Positions 52,189 through 63,300 of a stretch of 64,000 bases of DNA are shown here, piece by piece. A program made the translations under genes and the position numbers. The first letter of the stretch is position 1; each line of letters begins with the position of its first letter. This DNA is from Rhabdophis nuchalis (lineage: Eukaryota; Chordata; Lepidosauria; Squamata; Natricidae): the NCBI GenBank assembly GCA_039707465.1, contig CM077645.1, forward strand, positions 147,060,503 to 147,124,502. The letters run 5' to 3'. The notes beneath the pieces were generated by a model that worked only from the letters and a program-made list of their open reading frames with translations, did not search any database and was not told the origin of the DNA.

Positions 52189-53133
52189 GTGTCTTGAGGG
52201 TGAAAATCTTTTGTCTTGTAGATGAGCTGGCCCAGCCTTTTGTCTTGTTGGCACCAAAATATCTGCTGAGGGCAGGAAGCTGAGGTTGAGTTTCTGTTCC
52301 CTTTAATATTTTTATTTCTCTTTTAGGGGAAATATTCTGCCTTTTTAATATTTCCTAGAATATTTCATTCTTCCAGGAGAGGGGTGGGTGCTAACTTTCT
52401 ACACTGTTAATTTGGATTTCATTTATGATTGGCACCAACGTTAGTATTTGGTTTTCTCCTCATACTGCATTGATCCTTACATTTTGGCAGAGCTCTGAAA
52501 ATTGTATCTGTGGGGCTCCCTGTACCTCTGGCGCCTCTTGTAATGTAAAACAGGCTTCCTGTAGACACTGGACTTCTGACTAGTTTAACTTGGCTACTTC
52601 TTACATGCTAGTGAATATGGTAGGAGATGCTATTCAGCCCATGTAACTGGTTGGAATTAGAAAGAGCTTTTATATATTTCAAAACCAAGGAAGCTCCGAG
52701 AATCCATTTGATGTTCTTTTTACTAGATTTTACCAACTGGTTGCTCAGTTGATGCAGAGCCCAAGTACGCACTCAGTGCATGGATACAATGCAGAAAAAG
52801 TGCCACTGGTTTATTTATTTACTCTCTAGGGACTCTTCATTATTAGAACAGCCATGTCCTGGTTCCTATGGCAACAGCTACTCAGCGGCAGATTCCATCA
52901 AAATACAAGCGCAGGCTAAGAAAAGGGAAACAAAAGAATGTTAAGAGTTTGAATAAATAAAAAGAGGCTCTCTTTTTTTTCTTTCGTTCTCTCTCTGCCT
53001 CATTCCCTCTCTCCCACTTTCATTTTTTTTTAATTGATGAATTTTTACAAATTTGAAGAGGGAAATAATGCAGAACCCTGACAATAATTTAATTAGCCCA
53101 AACTTCTGTTGGCTTCCAGCCAACAAATAAATA
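52189..53133. other. no recognisable feature
   Basis: Unassigned sequence with a CT-rich run near 52970-53010. Confidence 0.4.
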
Positions 53134-53141
53134 ATTTTGCT

Positions 53142-53374
53142 CAGGGGTGGTATTTGCTTATTTTTCCCTACCGGTTCGCAAGTGTGAGCTCGCACGCGCC
53201 CCGTCCACACATGCGCTCGTGCTTCCGCTCAGGTGCTTTGATAGTGCATGTGGTTTGCACTTGAAAACATGCCTAAATAGGACGGCATAGAGCTGGGGTG
53301 GGTGGGAAGGCCCACCCGTGATTTCCACTACAGATTTGAATAAACCAGTCCGAATCGGCTGAACACCACCTCTG
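53142..53374. mobile_element. hAT MITE
   Basis: Starts CAGGGGTGGTATTTGCTTAT and ends GGCTGAACACCACCTCTG. TSDs ATTTTGCT (53134-53141) and AGTTTGCT (53375-53382). CpG-rich interior with ACCGGTTCGCAAG. Confidence 0.85.
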
Positions 53375-53553
53375 AGTTTGCTCAACTTATTGGTTGGTGC
53401 TGGTGCTTTAGCCTCTCTGGGCTTGACTCAGAGGGCAAATATACAGCTTGGGGGAGTAATGTAGTCAGGCTGATGGTAACAAATGATCAATTGGGTATTT
53501 AATGACTCTGAAATCATCCTTTGAAGGGGCTGATGTTTTTCCTTGTTCTAGAG

Positions 53554-53826
53554 CAGCGATGGCGAACCTTTTTTGGCTCGTGTGCCATAAACGGGGGGAG
53601 CGCAAGGAGGTTGTGTGTGGGAAATGCATTGTGCGAACCCCCCCAGTGTGCATGTGCGCATAACAGGCGCAACCCCCATTTTTTGCATGCTTTTTCCGCC
53701 CTCCCCAGGTTCCTATAAAGCCCCTGGCAAGCACGCTGGCCAGCTGACAGGGCAACACCTCACGTGCCCTGACAAATGGCTCCACATGCCACCTGTGGCA
53801 TGCATGCCATAGGCTTGCCATCCCGT
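53554..53826. mobile_element. hAT MITE, GATGGCGAACC family, perfect TSD
   Basis: Starts CAGCGATGGCGAACCTTTTT and ends GGCTTGCCATCCCGT. TTCTAGAG flanks it exactly (53546-53553, 53827-53834). Confidence 0.85.
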
Positions 53827-53834
53827 TTCTAGAG

Positions 53835-54272
53835 TCTTGCATATGAGAACTACCATATTTCTCCAACTGATACGAAGTAGGAGAGAAAGAATCAGAAGCT
53901 TCTGACCTTAAGATGGATGGAGGACAATTGTGTGTGTGTGTGTTTAAGGTAGAACACTTGCTGGAATTCATGGATGGTTAGCTGAGAAGATTCCTCTGCA
54001 TAGACTTTTAGCAATAAATCAGCTTCATATGTGAACCTGGTGCTTCACACCTGACATTAAACTTTCTTGTTTTTATTTTTAAAAAGGAGAGGAGAAGCTA
54101 AAAATCCCAGTCCTCTAGAATTTATATTCTAGGCTCATTGCTTGGTGGCCAAAAGATTGCTCACTTCTGGCGACATAGTTCTCTAACAATTTGCCTCTAT
54201 AAAGGGAAGGTTGGATCTGTACATTAGCAGGAGGATGGATCTGCAGGACAGGATAAAGAAAAGTCAAAATGG
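53835..54272. other. no recognisable feature
   Basis: Unassigned, with a short (GT)n near 53931. Confidence 0.4.
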
Positions 54273-54280
54273 CAGATATG

Positions 54281-55341
54281 CAGATGTGGGCTTCAAAAAT
54301 TTCAGCAAGGGGTTCCCTGCCCGGTTGCTGGGGGGACGTGGCCATTTTGGGCGTGGCCTAGTTGGCGTCCTTCACCATGGTGGGGGGGGGCATTTTTTCC
54401 CTCCCTGGGCTCCAGAGGCTTTTCTCAAACCTCTGGGAAGGTGAAAACCTCAGGTGTATCCGAACATCTTGTAGGCCCAATTTTTGCCCTCCCCCAACAT
54501 CTATGTGTGCCCTGCACTTACCCACATCCAAAATGGGCTGACTCCTGGGAGGGGAGGTATAGTCGGGGCCAGCCAGGAGTGGGATTTGGGGGTTCTCCAA
54601 ACTTAAGGTGACCATCCGTCCCGCTTCTGGCAGGACAGTCCCGGTTCACCAGCAGATGTCCCGCACCCCGCCCCCTCTTCAGAATGTCCCGCTTTTTGCA
54701 GGCAGGCGGCAGACGCTCTGTACGCGCTCAGAGGCGCGCACCTCTGAGCGCCGGCTCGGGCGGCTCGGGCATTGGGGCCGAGGGGGGGCGTGCTCCGGCG
54801 CGTTATACGCCTGCACAGAGGGCCCGAGGCGTCCGCTTTCAGCTCGGGCCATCAGTGATCATGCCGGCCCCTTCCCGCCCGAGCCAGCGGCTCTCAGCGC
54901 CGCCGCCTTTAAAGAGGGGCCCGCGGGGGCAGGTGGGAGCGCGCCCTCTGCGCAGGCGCGTGCCACACCGGAGCGTGTGCCCCCCCGCGGGGCCCTCTTT
55001 AAAGGTGGCGGTGGACGGCGGGCTGGCGGCACGGAGGAAGGCGGCCCAAGCCAGCCGCTGTTAACCCATCATGCCAGCGTGATGGCCTGAGCTGAAAGCG
55101 GCCGGCTCGGGCCGCCTTCCCGCCCGAGCCAGCGGTTCTCAGCGCCGCCGGGTCACTGGCGCTGCCTCTGCGCAGGCGCATGCTGCGCCGGAACATGCGC
55201 ACGCATGTGCGGCCCCCCCCCCCACTTTGTCGATGGTGTCCCGCTTTGGAAGTTTCAAAATCTGGTCACCTCATCCAAACTGCACAGAATCTTAGCTAGA
55301 GGATCTCCCGAACCCCTGCGAACCCCAGCAGCCCACCTCTG
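54281..55341. mobile_element. hAT element split by a second hAT element
   Basis: Left end CAGATGTGGGCTTCAAAAAT; right end CCCCAGCAGCCCACCTCTG. The octamer CAGATATG flanks it exactly (54273-54280, 55342-55349). The inner element at 54604-55273 splits it. Confidence 0.85.
54604..55273. mobile_element. hAT element, GAGGTGACC ends, nested, GC-rich
   Basis: Ends TAAGGTGACCATCCGTCCCG and AAATCTGGTCACCTCA; TCCAAACT on both sides exactly (54596-54603, 55274-55281). Subterminal GTCCCG repeats. The 500-bp core is very GC- and CpG-rich with repeats of CGCCGGCTCGGG and a partly inverted duplication (GGCGGGAAGGC-type). Frames across it have no recognisable domain. Confidence 0.85.
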
Positions 55342-55373
55342 CAGATATGCAATCAAAACACCATCTCTTTGGA

Positions 55374-55375
<2 letters not shown>

Positions 55376-55468
<93 letters not shown>
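55376..55468. repeat. compound (TG)n(AG)n microsatellite
   Basis: About 16 TG units followed by about 29 AG units. Confidence 0.95.
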
Positions 55469-55470
<2 letters not shown>

Positions 55471-56970
55471 GTGTGACACACATAAGAAATAGAAGCACTT
55501 TGATGCTGGCATTGCAGCTGTCATCTTAACTTTTTTTAAGTAGCCCCCTCCTCATTAGTTTCTATCAAAAAGAGATCAAGGCAGACTTTTCTTTCAAGAG
55601 AAACGAGGATAATTCTTCAGCTCTCTTTTGTGTTGCCCATATTTAACAGATACTGTTTCTGTTTTGAGGCAATATATTACTTACATACTGTAATAAGTAG
55701 CAGCTTCTTAAGCATTCCCCGATGCACAATTAAAATCCAGCCTGAAGTCTTAGAGAGAGAGATGTGTACTTAAAAAAAAAACCTGTTGCATCACTCTGCT
55801 CTTCAAATTAATGGTGTTATATTCATTTTCCCAGCCCTTCTCCAGCAGAGCTTTGCATTATGGTAAATAATTTTGAAGTTCAGAGAATTGGATGTTTAGT
55901 ATCTTCAAGATAAAATGTGTACACCTTCCTCTTTTCCCCACCATTCAAAGTTGTGCCTCAAAATCAGTGTTGTGCTTTCCTGATGCTCTGTGTGGAACTG
56001 CATAGGTCGATGTGACCTTGTGTGTTATCCAGACTTGTCTCCCACAATTGTCATGGACACAACATTACTTGGCTGGCTGAGCAATAGATTTTTTTTTAGC
56101 TTAGTTCACCAAAACAGAACACAAGTAAATCTTCCTAGCTCGGGATTGCAAACAACTGAATCCATCACATTCAGCAAGTTCCTTACATATTTCTGGAACA
56201 TCTGTCACCAGCCTAGAGGATGCTCTTTTTCCACAAACATGTTTTTAACAATAAGAATCAGCCTGCCTGCTGAGCCTTTAGTTGTATAACCAATTCCTTG
56301 AACTTTGTAGTAAGTACAACCCTTATTTCATAGATAGATAGGCAGATGACTAAGATGGCAGGGATCAAACCCACTTTATTTTCTATGTAAGAGTAAACCA
56401 GACAAAAGTCAGGCTTGGGTAGATCAGTTCCATCCAGCTTGATATAAGTTTTCAAACTTTGTAAACTAGTCACCTAAGTTCATCTTTCAAATATTTGAGG
56501 GCTATGATGCAAGTTTTCTTCACAGGAAAGCCATTCTACATAAGTCACATAAAGCATCCAGAAACTACTTGTGCAGATCAACATGAGTTCCAAACTTTGT
56601 GACATCCCATCACAGAGTAGCTGCCCAACATCTGACCAGCATGCTGCAAGGCCAGCCTTTTGCTAAAATGAAGGGGACAGTAGAAAGGTGAGTTTGTGAG
56701 AGGGTTATGTTGCTGAGAGTGAATGGGTGTCCTTCTAGCTGTCCAGTGTCTTTTGCTGTTGTCATGCAATATCCATGCAAATTCATCATTCGGTTGTTTC
56801 CCACTGTCATCTTGTTTGTTTTGATGTTACCTAGTTATGGTAATGAGATATCTGCAAGAAAACAAGCAAGTTCAGAGAGCACTTTGGAGCACATAATATG
56901 AAACATCTTGACATTACGTTTCTCATAAAATCTGAACTACCATAATCATATTTTTGCATCATTGTCAAGG
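55469..56970. other. no recognisable feature
   Basis: A 1.5-kb unassigned stretch without repeat signatures; frames are short and undistinguished. Confidence 0.4.
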
Positions 56971-56978
56971 ATGTAAAA

Positions 56979-57181
56979 CAGGATTCTCAAATTCAATTTA
57001 CCTGGGGGCCACTGGAGGCAGAGGCTGGGTGAGGCTGGGCCGCATAAGGGATTCCTTATATTAATATTAATACTAATATTAATACTAATGCTAATATTAT
57101 ACTTTTATATCACAGTGGGGGCCACAAGATACCATCCTGCGGGCCGCAATTGGCCTGCGGGCCGCCCAAATGAGACCTCTG
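56979..57181. mobile_element. hAT MITE, GTCTCAAACTC family, perfect TSD
   Basis: Starts CAGGATTCTCAAATTCAATT and ends AAATGAGACCTCTG; ATGTAAAA on both sides (56971-56978, 57182-57189). Close sister of 51836-52022. Confidence 0.9.
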
Positions 57182-57218
57182 ATGTAAAACAACAACAATA
57201 ATAAATAGGTGAAAAATG

Positions 57219-58215
57219 TACATGAAATCTGAAATGACTTGACAAATTTAAAACTAGAGCTGTTGGAGACACAAAGAAATACAATGGATAATAAACAAAA
57301 AATTGAGGCATTGGGGGGGGGGGTCAACTGAGATAAGGGAAGAGGTAAAGGAAATTCGGAAGGAAAGCGCAGAATTGGGAGGTCATATGACCAAGATTGA
57401 ACTTGAAAGAATGTCTTTTTTTCTCAGGTTCCAGAACGTACCAGAGATTGAAGGAGGAGATCTTAAAGATCTTATGAATACAATTTTAGCAGATTATATT
57501 AAAAGGAATAAAGAACAACTCTGGTGGGATATGGACCTGGTTTATAGAATTAACTCAGCATACGCTAGAATAAATGATGTACCAAGGGAAGTCTATATTA
57601 AATTTTTAAGGAGGTCCACAAGGGGTGAGATATTGAGGGTCCAGCGGGGAGGACCTCTGAAATATCAGGAAAAAGAAGTTGCTATTCTGAAACAAATTCC
57701 CAAAAAAATTAGAGAGATAAGAAGGAAATATTCCTTCTTATCCAAAAAATTATATAAGAAAGGAGTTTGGTTCAAATGGTTGCTGCCAGAAGAAATGTTG
57801 GTCTTTTGGGAAGGAGGCAGAATTAGACTTAAAACATTAAGAGAGGCGGAGGCATTTCTTCAAAAGCATTCCTCACTCCTAGGAGACGAAGAAGAGGGAA
57901 CGGGGGGGGGGGGGCTCCGCCCGTCGATGGGAAGGGAGAAGAAGAATCAATAGCAAAAAGACTCAGATCTCAAAAATGATTTTATTTGAAATTTTACTGT
58001 GATAGTTGTATTAGATGGCGATGAAAAACATGATTGAATGTATGAATTATACAATGTAACATATATGTATGCTTGCCCTTTGCTTTCTTTAAAAAATGTA
58101 TTTGTATGAAGTTTTGGGAGGACCACCACCTCCGGCATGGAAGCCTCTAAAATGTTATCTTAACCCTACAACCCTTTCCCCACAAATACTGTAAAACCAA
58201 TAAAAATTGTTTACC
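57219..58215 (+). mobile_element. ORF1-only L1-type element, copy 3, 19-bp TSD
   Basis: A 997-bp insertion flanked by AATAAATAGGTGAAAAATG (57200-57218) and the same 19-mer with one change (58216-58234). It contains an ORF1 from its coiled coil to its stop (57977-57979), then about 235 bp of 3' UTR ending in AAAACCAATAAAAATTG. The absence of ORF2 within a complete TSD-bounded unit shows the element moved as an ORF1-plus-tail RNA. Confidence 0.8.
57225..57979 (+). pseudogene. L1-type ORF1p (coiled coil, RRM, C-terminal domain)
   Basis: The N-terminal part reads DLTNLKLELLETQRN and MDNKQKIEAL (coiled coil). Two G-runs break the frame: 57312-57322 and about 57902-57913. Between them 57324-57900 is open and shows KEIRKESAELGGHMTKIELE, the RRM LRFQNVPEIEGGDLKDL and a VYRINSAYARINDVPREVYI segment, then KFLRRSTRGEIL. 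The C-terminal domain follows: AILKQIPKKIREIRRKYSFL, FKWLLPEEMLVFWEGGRIRL and REAEAFLQKHSSLLGDEE. After the second G-run another frame supplies SIAKRLRSQK and the stop. ORF1p is the RNA-binding chaperone of L1. About the first third of a normal ORF1 is missing. Confidence 0.75.
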
Positions 58216-58234
58216 AATAAATAGGTGCAAAATG

Positions 58235-58725
58235 CAGCTTTATTTGGAACACCTTACATCTTATGACAGTGCCTTTAACACAAACAACATTTGCCTATTC
58301 CAGATCCTTGGGAAGGACCCGATAGATGGATGAAAGGACCAAATCCAGTCTAAATGTCTGACCAACCATTATAATTTTAAATCATCAAAATATGACATGA
58401 GCATCCATTGTCAAAATGGGCATCCATTAATAGTTCTATGCTGGATACTCCAATTCCTTAGTTTATGCCTCCCATCATTTGGAATCTAGGGATTCTTCTA
58501 TGTGATTCCTTGTTTTCTTACATGACAATGCAACACAGTACCTATTTCTTAAACCCAAACTGCAACAAGGGGTTTATGCCTACATTTCTTATCTTCTGAA
58601 TAACTATATGAAAACCAAGTTTGAGCTTAACTTTCAAATATGCAAAAACTGGAGACATGGTGGAATTCAACATTAGTACCATGTAGGATATTTCACAGTG
58701 GAAATGCTGGTAAGGGTACTGTTAT
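58235..58725. other. no recognisable feature
   Basis: Unassigned sequence. Confidence 0.4.
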
Positions 58726-59225
58726 TTGAGTTTATACTTTCTTTCATTCATCTGGAAGTGCAGGTGCTACCCACACCAACACCAAACAGCAGCAGTTCCA
58801 TTGGAGCAACCCAAAAATAATGCTTGTGAGCTCATCGAAGCCTGGCACTCCACAAGCAATTCCATCAACAAACACGTTGTCCTACAACCAGCCTACGAAC
58901 CTGTCAGAATCCAAATCAACCGTACCGCCAACCAGAGACAGTACCAACCCTCAACCAATCCATGCACACACCACCAGCTGTCACACCTCCCATTGACCAG
59001 GGGCTGATGTAATCTCCTTATCATAAGACCCATCACAAGACTCACTGATCATTCACACCTAACCCATCACAAGAACCTCACTTGACACACCCACATCTGA
59101 AGGCCTTATAAACAGAAGAACACTAACATCCCCTAAACTATGCTGAAGATGTTACCTAGGCTGGTAATGAAATGTTTGGAAACCAGCCCACAAGCTCGGA
59201 GAAAAAACCTTCACCCTCGTGCATC
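58726..59225 (+). mobile_element. Penelope-like element 3' end with hammerhead-like core
   Basis: A C-terminal coding remnant (to 59007) is followed by a 3' UTR with TATAAACAGAAGAACACTA. Then comes the ordered set CTGAAGA (59143-59149), one U, GTTACC/GGTAAT stem (59151-59156, 59163-59168) and GAAA (59169-59172). The same 3' sequence occurs, inverted on itself, at 22837-23050. No complete reverse transcriptase remains. Confidence 0.55.
58741..59007 (+). pseudogene. Penelope-like C-terminal fragment
   Basis: The segment NACELIEAWHSTSNSINKHV, then VLQPAYEPVRIQINR, resembles the region after the GIY-YIG endonuclease in Penelope-like proteins, as I remember the family. The C-terminus (RQYQPSTNPCTHHQLSHLPL) is low-complexity. 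The GIY-YIG catalytic motif is not present. This call rests on a short stretch, so a profile search would be needed to settle it. Confidence 0.45.
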
Positions 59226-59820
59226 ATTTTTTCTAGTTATCCTATTTCTTCTCCTGCTCAATTCTCCAGCCATCTGCTCTGACCTGCTGTCCTCCTAGCA
59301 AATGTTAATCAAGTTTAGAATGGAAGCTCATAAACAGAAGCCCATAAGAAACTTTATCTTCCCTTCATGAAGATGTATCATTTTGCCCAAGAGAATGCAA
59401 GTTCTAATCACTCCCAATTATTCTTCTTTCCTTGACTTGTGTTACATTAAACATTCAGAAGATAATAAAATGCCAACTAAGGAACCATTTCTTAATCTTT
59501 AAGCCTCAGCAAATGAGAGAGGAGAGATCCAAAATGTGATCCCCCACAAATAATTTATTTCAGCTGCAACAAAAAATGATAACCATGTTTTTAATACTAT
59601 GGCCATATCAACCTCCCATTTCCCAAGCTGGCACCTGCGAGATGCATAGGACTACAATACCTGTACATGGAGGTTCTGGAAACCTCATCCTGGCCATGGA
59701 GGATAGCAGAATAGGAAACATCAGCTTAGAATGAAATTTGTCCAGTAAATGTTTATTCTCAAACAGGAAACATTGTAAGATCTGGCTTGCCCTCTCTCCT
59801 TATTTGTGCCATGAATGAAT
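59226..59820. other. no recognisable feature
   Basis: Unassigned sequence. Confidence 0.4.
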
Positions 59821-59822
59821 TA

Positions 59823-60862
59823 CCGTATTTTTTGGAGTATAAGATGCACCTTTTTGCCTCAAAAAAGAGGCTGAAAATCTGGGTGTGTCTTATACATCGA
59901 ATACAGCATTTTTTTGCCTCCTGAAGCCCCACCCCTTTACCGAAATGGCCATGGGCATACCCTTATGGCTATGCATGCAATTTTTTTGACCAAAAAACAG
60001 GCCGTTTTCCTTGTTTTGGGCCCCCCACCCCCCAGGTGCACTCTGCAAGCCACCCCCCAAGGCTATTCATGCCTTTTATTTGGGAAAAAAGGGCCTATTT
60101 TTGTGAAAAACGGGCCGTTTGGGGGGTGTTTGCATACTGCAAAAATGTTTTTTTCCCCCGTTTGGAAAGCTGTTTAGTTAGAGTGATTGATGAGAATTAC
60201 GTTGGTCAAGTACTGTGCCTGCGGAAACAAAGATTTGTTCCAAAGGTGGTCAGTGATTTCCTTCTCCAGCACATGGGTAAACACACCTGGAAACATCTAC
60301 CTACCTACCTACTCTCTCCCTACCTACCTACCTACTCTTTCTCTCTCCCTACCTATCTACTGTATTTCTCTCTCTCTCTCTCTCTCTATTTCTCTCTCTC
60401 TATCCCTCTACCTACCTATCTGCACTCTCTCTCTTCCTACCCATCTACTGTATTTCTCTTCCCCCTCTATATACCTACCTACCTACTCTCTCTCCCTACC
60501 TATCTACTGTATTTCTCTCTCTCTATTTCTCTCTCTCTATCCCTCTACCTACCTACCTACCTACCTACCTACCTACCTACCTACACTCTCTCCCCCCCTA
60601 CCTACCTACTGTATTTCTCTCTCTCCCCCCTCTATCTACCTATCTACCTACTCTCTCTCTCTCTCTCCCTACCTATCTACTGTATTTCTCTCTCTCTCTC
60701 TCCCTCCCTTTACCTACCTACCTAACTACTCTCTCTCTCTCCCTACCTACCTACTGTATTTCTCTCTTTCTCTCCCTCTCTATTCCTCTACCTACCTACC
60801 TACTTTTTAAAAAAAATTGCCTCTTCAAAACCTGGGTGCGTCTTATACTCCGAAAAATACAG
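59823..60862. mobile_element. TA-flanked element, CCGTATTTTTTGGAG ends, with satellite
   Basis: Starts CCGTATTTTTTGGAGTATAA and ends TTATACTCCGAAAAATACAG; TA on both sides (59821-59822, 60863-60864). Half of its 1040 bp is a TACC/CTCT satellite (60292-60806). The rest has phased GCCGTTT and GCCTATTTTTG pieces. No transposase frame. Mariner-type by TSD. Confidence 0.8.
60292..60806. repeat. TACC/CTCTC satellite inside the TA element
   Basis: Units of about 60-100 bp alternate TACC runs, CTCTCTCTCC and CTACTGTATTTCTCTC. The complement (GAGAAATACAGTAG) equals the unit found in the Helitrons at 15085-16005. Long frames here are repeat artefacts. Confidence 0.85.
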
Positions 60863-60971
60863 TAAATAATTTGTTTGAATCTGCTGGAATCTGAGACAAT
60901 GTTTTTGGTAGTACCAGTGGTACTACCAAGAATAACTTGATTGTAGCCTGTTATATTTTCAAACTGTGATA

Positions 60972-61293
60972 CAGGTAGCCTTTGACTTACAACCATTTTT
61001 TAAAATGACCATTCAAAATTACAATGGCACTGAAAAGTGTGCCTTAGGACCATCAAAATTCAGGTGCTGGGCATTTGGCTTATATGGTCATGCGATCACC
61101 TTTTATGACTTTCTGATGAGCAAAGTCAATGGGGAAGCCAGATTTACTTAACAACTGTGCTACTAATTTAACAACTGCAGTGATCCCCTTAACAGCTGTG
61201 CCAAGAAAGGTTGTAAAATGGGGCAAAAATCAATTGTTTTGCTTAGCAACAGAAATGTTAGGCTCTATTGTGGTTGCTGTTGTGGACTACCCA
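60972..61293. mobile_element. TA-type MITE (CAGGTAGTCC family)
   Basis: Starts CAGGTAGCCTTTGACTTAC and ends TTGTGGACTACCCA; TA at 60970-60971 and 61294-61295. The best uninterrupted full-length copy in the window. Confidence 0.85.
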
Positions 61294-61602
61294 TACCTGA
61301 ACATAAAAAGGAAAAGGCAGATTGCATTTGACTTTATAATTTGTATTTAGTGCAGATTAGGTGAAACCTGGCTCAATAGTAGCAATTGTGAGAGGGATCT
61401 GGGAATCCTAGTAGACAATCACTTAAATACAAGTCAGCAGTGTGCTGCAGCTGCCAAAAAAGCCGATGCAATCCTAGGCTGCATTAACAGAGGGATAGAA
61501 TCAAAATCACATGAAGTGTTAGCACCACTTTATAATGCCTTAGTAAGACCACATTTAGAATACTGCATCTAGTTTTGCTTACCATATTATAAAGGTTTAG
61601 AT

Positions 61603-61960
61603 CCGTGATGGTGTGCCACAGGTGGCAGGCGGGACCATTTCTTAGGGCACGCGAGGCATTGCCTGTCAGCTCCAGCACGTATGTGTGCACTGGCTAGCTG
61701 ATTTAGGCCTTCTTTTGAGGCTGTTTTTCGTCTTCTGGAGGCTTCAGGGAAACTCCTGAAGCCTCTGGAGGTGGGGAGGGGAGGCTGTTTTCACCCTCCC
61801 CAGGCTCGTAGAAAGCCTCTGGAGCCTGGGGAGGGTGAAAAAAGCATGCCAAAAGCAGGGGGTCATGCACATAGCATTATGGGTGTGGCACGCCCATGCA
61901 CAACCCCCCCTGCGCTCTCCCCACTTTTGGCACGCAAGCCAAAAAAGGTTAGCCATCACC
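61603..61960. mobile_element. hAT element, GATGGCGAACC family, nested in CR1
   Basis: Left CCGTGATGGTGTGCCACAGG, right AAAAAAGGTTAGCCATCACC. Adjacent TTTAGATC and TTTAGAGA are weak TSDs (6 of 8). Contains a CTCCCCAGGCTC / GAGCCTGGGGAG internal inverted repeat. Confidence 0.65.
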
Positions 61961-62204
61961 TTTAGAGACTTTAGAGACTCTGGGAAGAATGCAGAACTTA
62001 GGGGGTTGGAGGTTAAAACATATGAAAAACAGTGGCAGGAGTTGGGTTGTCTTGTCTAGTGAAAAGAAGGACTGGGGTGACATGATAGCAGTTTTCCAAC
62101 ATTTGATGGGCTGTCACAAAGAAGAGGAGGCCAACCTATTTTCCAAAGCACCTGAAGGCAAGACAAGAAGTAATGGGTCTCGCTCTTCATCTTGATAATG
62201 TGCG

Positions 62205-62306
62205 GACGGGTGGGGGGGAGGGAGCTGGAACTGGTTCTAAACGGCATTGTAGATTTGTGGAACCTCTTCTATGGAAGAGGTTAGAACTGGCAGGAACCCA
62301 CCCCTG
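62205..62306. mobile_element. hAT MITE fragment (GGGTTCCTGCCAG family)
   Basis: The right end AACTGGCAGGAACCCACCCC and TG is the complement of the 5832 and 63067 family start. The left end (near GACGGGTGGGGG) is degenerate. Confidence 0.55.
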
Positions 62307-62406
62307 CTGGACAGCCATTTGTCTGGAATGGTACAGATCTCCTGCTTGAGCAGAGGGTTGGACTAGAAGACATCCAAGGCCCCTTCCAACTCTGTTATTC
62401 TGTTAT

Positions 62407-62984
62407 ATTTGTCTGCACTGAATAAAACATAAAGGAGGAATGTGGATATATCGCGTAGCTGTGCATTTCTTCAGATTCAAAAGGAAAATGATGCTTTGGA
62501 TTTCATGGGGGTATTGATGTAGCTGTCAGAAACTCTTTAGAGCAGCTGGGATCACACAGCTGTCCTCTGCAGCTGCCGTACATTTTCCAGCTCAGGAAAA
62601 AGACAGAATTGAAGGATGGCCTTACATGTCCATCCCCAAGTATTCCAGCACAGCTTTTTGCCTTGAAACCCAAAACACCGCACAGTGCTAATGCATAGCT
62701 AAAAGGCACACTTCGTGTATCCATGATCAGGGGTCTCCTTAATTGCAGGAATTACAATTTATATTGAAAGATGGTGTGTCTCTTTAAGCATAGAATTATA
62801 GATCTCTGTTTATACAACTTCTACCAAATGAAGGGAAATGGAGTCACCATTTTAGCTGCTATTCCATTTCATCTGTGAAATATTCGGTTCGCCTGTTGCT
62901 TTTAATAAATGAAAACCCCAGAGAATTCTCCACTTAACTAGGCAATAAGGCCTGGCCTCAATAAGAAAGGAAAGTATAAGAACA
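62407..62984. other. no recognisable feature
   Basis: Unassigned sequence. Confidence 0.4.
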
Positions 62985-63300
62985 GTACAACTTATGACAG
63001 TGATTGGGACTGGAATTTCAGTTGAGAGGGAAGCAGTTCTTAAGCGAGGCACCCACATGACTGCATCAGAGGTGGGTTCCTGCCAGTTCGGCCCAGTTGA
63101 GGCGAACCGCTAGTAGCGGGGGCGGGAGGCTCCACCCACCCACCCAGACGCTTCTGCGTGTGGAGTGCATGTGGGAGTGTGCCTGAACCGGTAGTAAAAA
63201 AATTAGCAACCCACTCTGGACTGTTTTGCTCAATGACCGCAATTCCAACTCTCCTAGTTGTGGATCATTAAGCAATCACATGGCTCATGAACACCAGAAG
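62985..63300. mobile_element. TA-type MITE remnant around a hAT MITE (weak)
   Basis: ACTTATGACAGTGATTGGGA and GGAATTTCAGTTG on the left, CTAGTTGTGGATCATTAAGC on the right, resemble the CAGGTAGTCC-family interior. Ends not located. Confidence 0.35.
63067..63218. mobile_element. hAT MITE, GGGTTCCTGCCAG family
   Basis: Starts CAGAGGTGGGTTCCTGCCAG and ends ATTAGCAACCCACTCTG; GACTGCAT and GACTGTTT flanks match 6 of 8. Confidence 0.75.

Larger units (their letters stand above)
61375..62406 (+). mobile_element. CR1 LINE 3' end split by hAT elements
   Basis: First part (61375-61602) encodes [35 protein letters not shown] and [10 protein letters not shown]. After a hAT insertion it resumes with RGLEVKTYEKQWQEL and KDWGDMIAVFQHLMGCHKEE. 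A second, smaller hAT piece lies at about 62205-62306, then the UTR (GGTTGGACTAGAAGACATCC) and an ATTCTGTT tail. Several stops; inactive. Confidence 0.85.

Noticed and set aside
60036..60810. Open frames of 207 and 229 codons
   Set aside because: They read through the TACC/CTCTC satellite in two frames at once; repeat artefacts.
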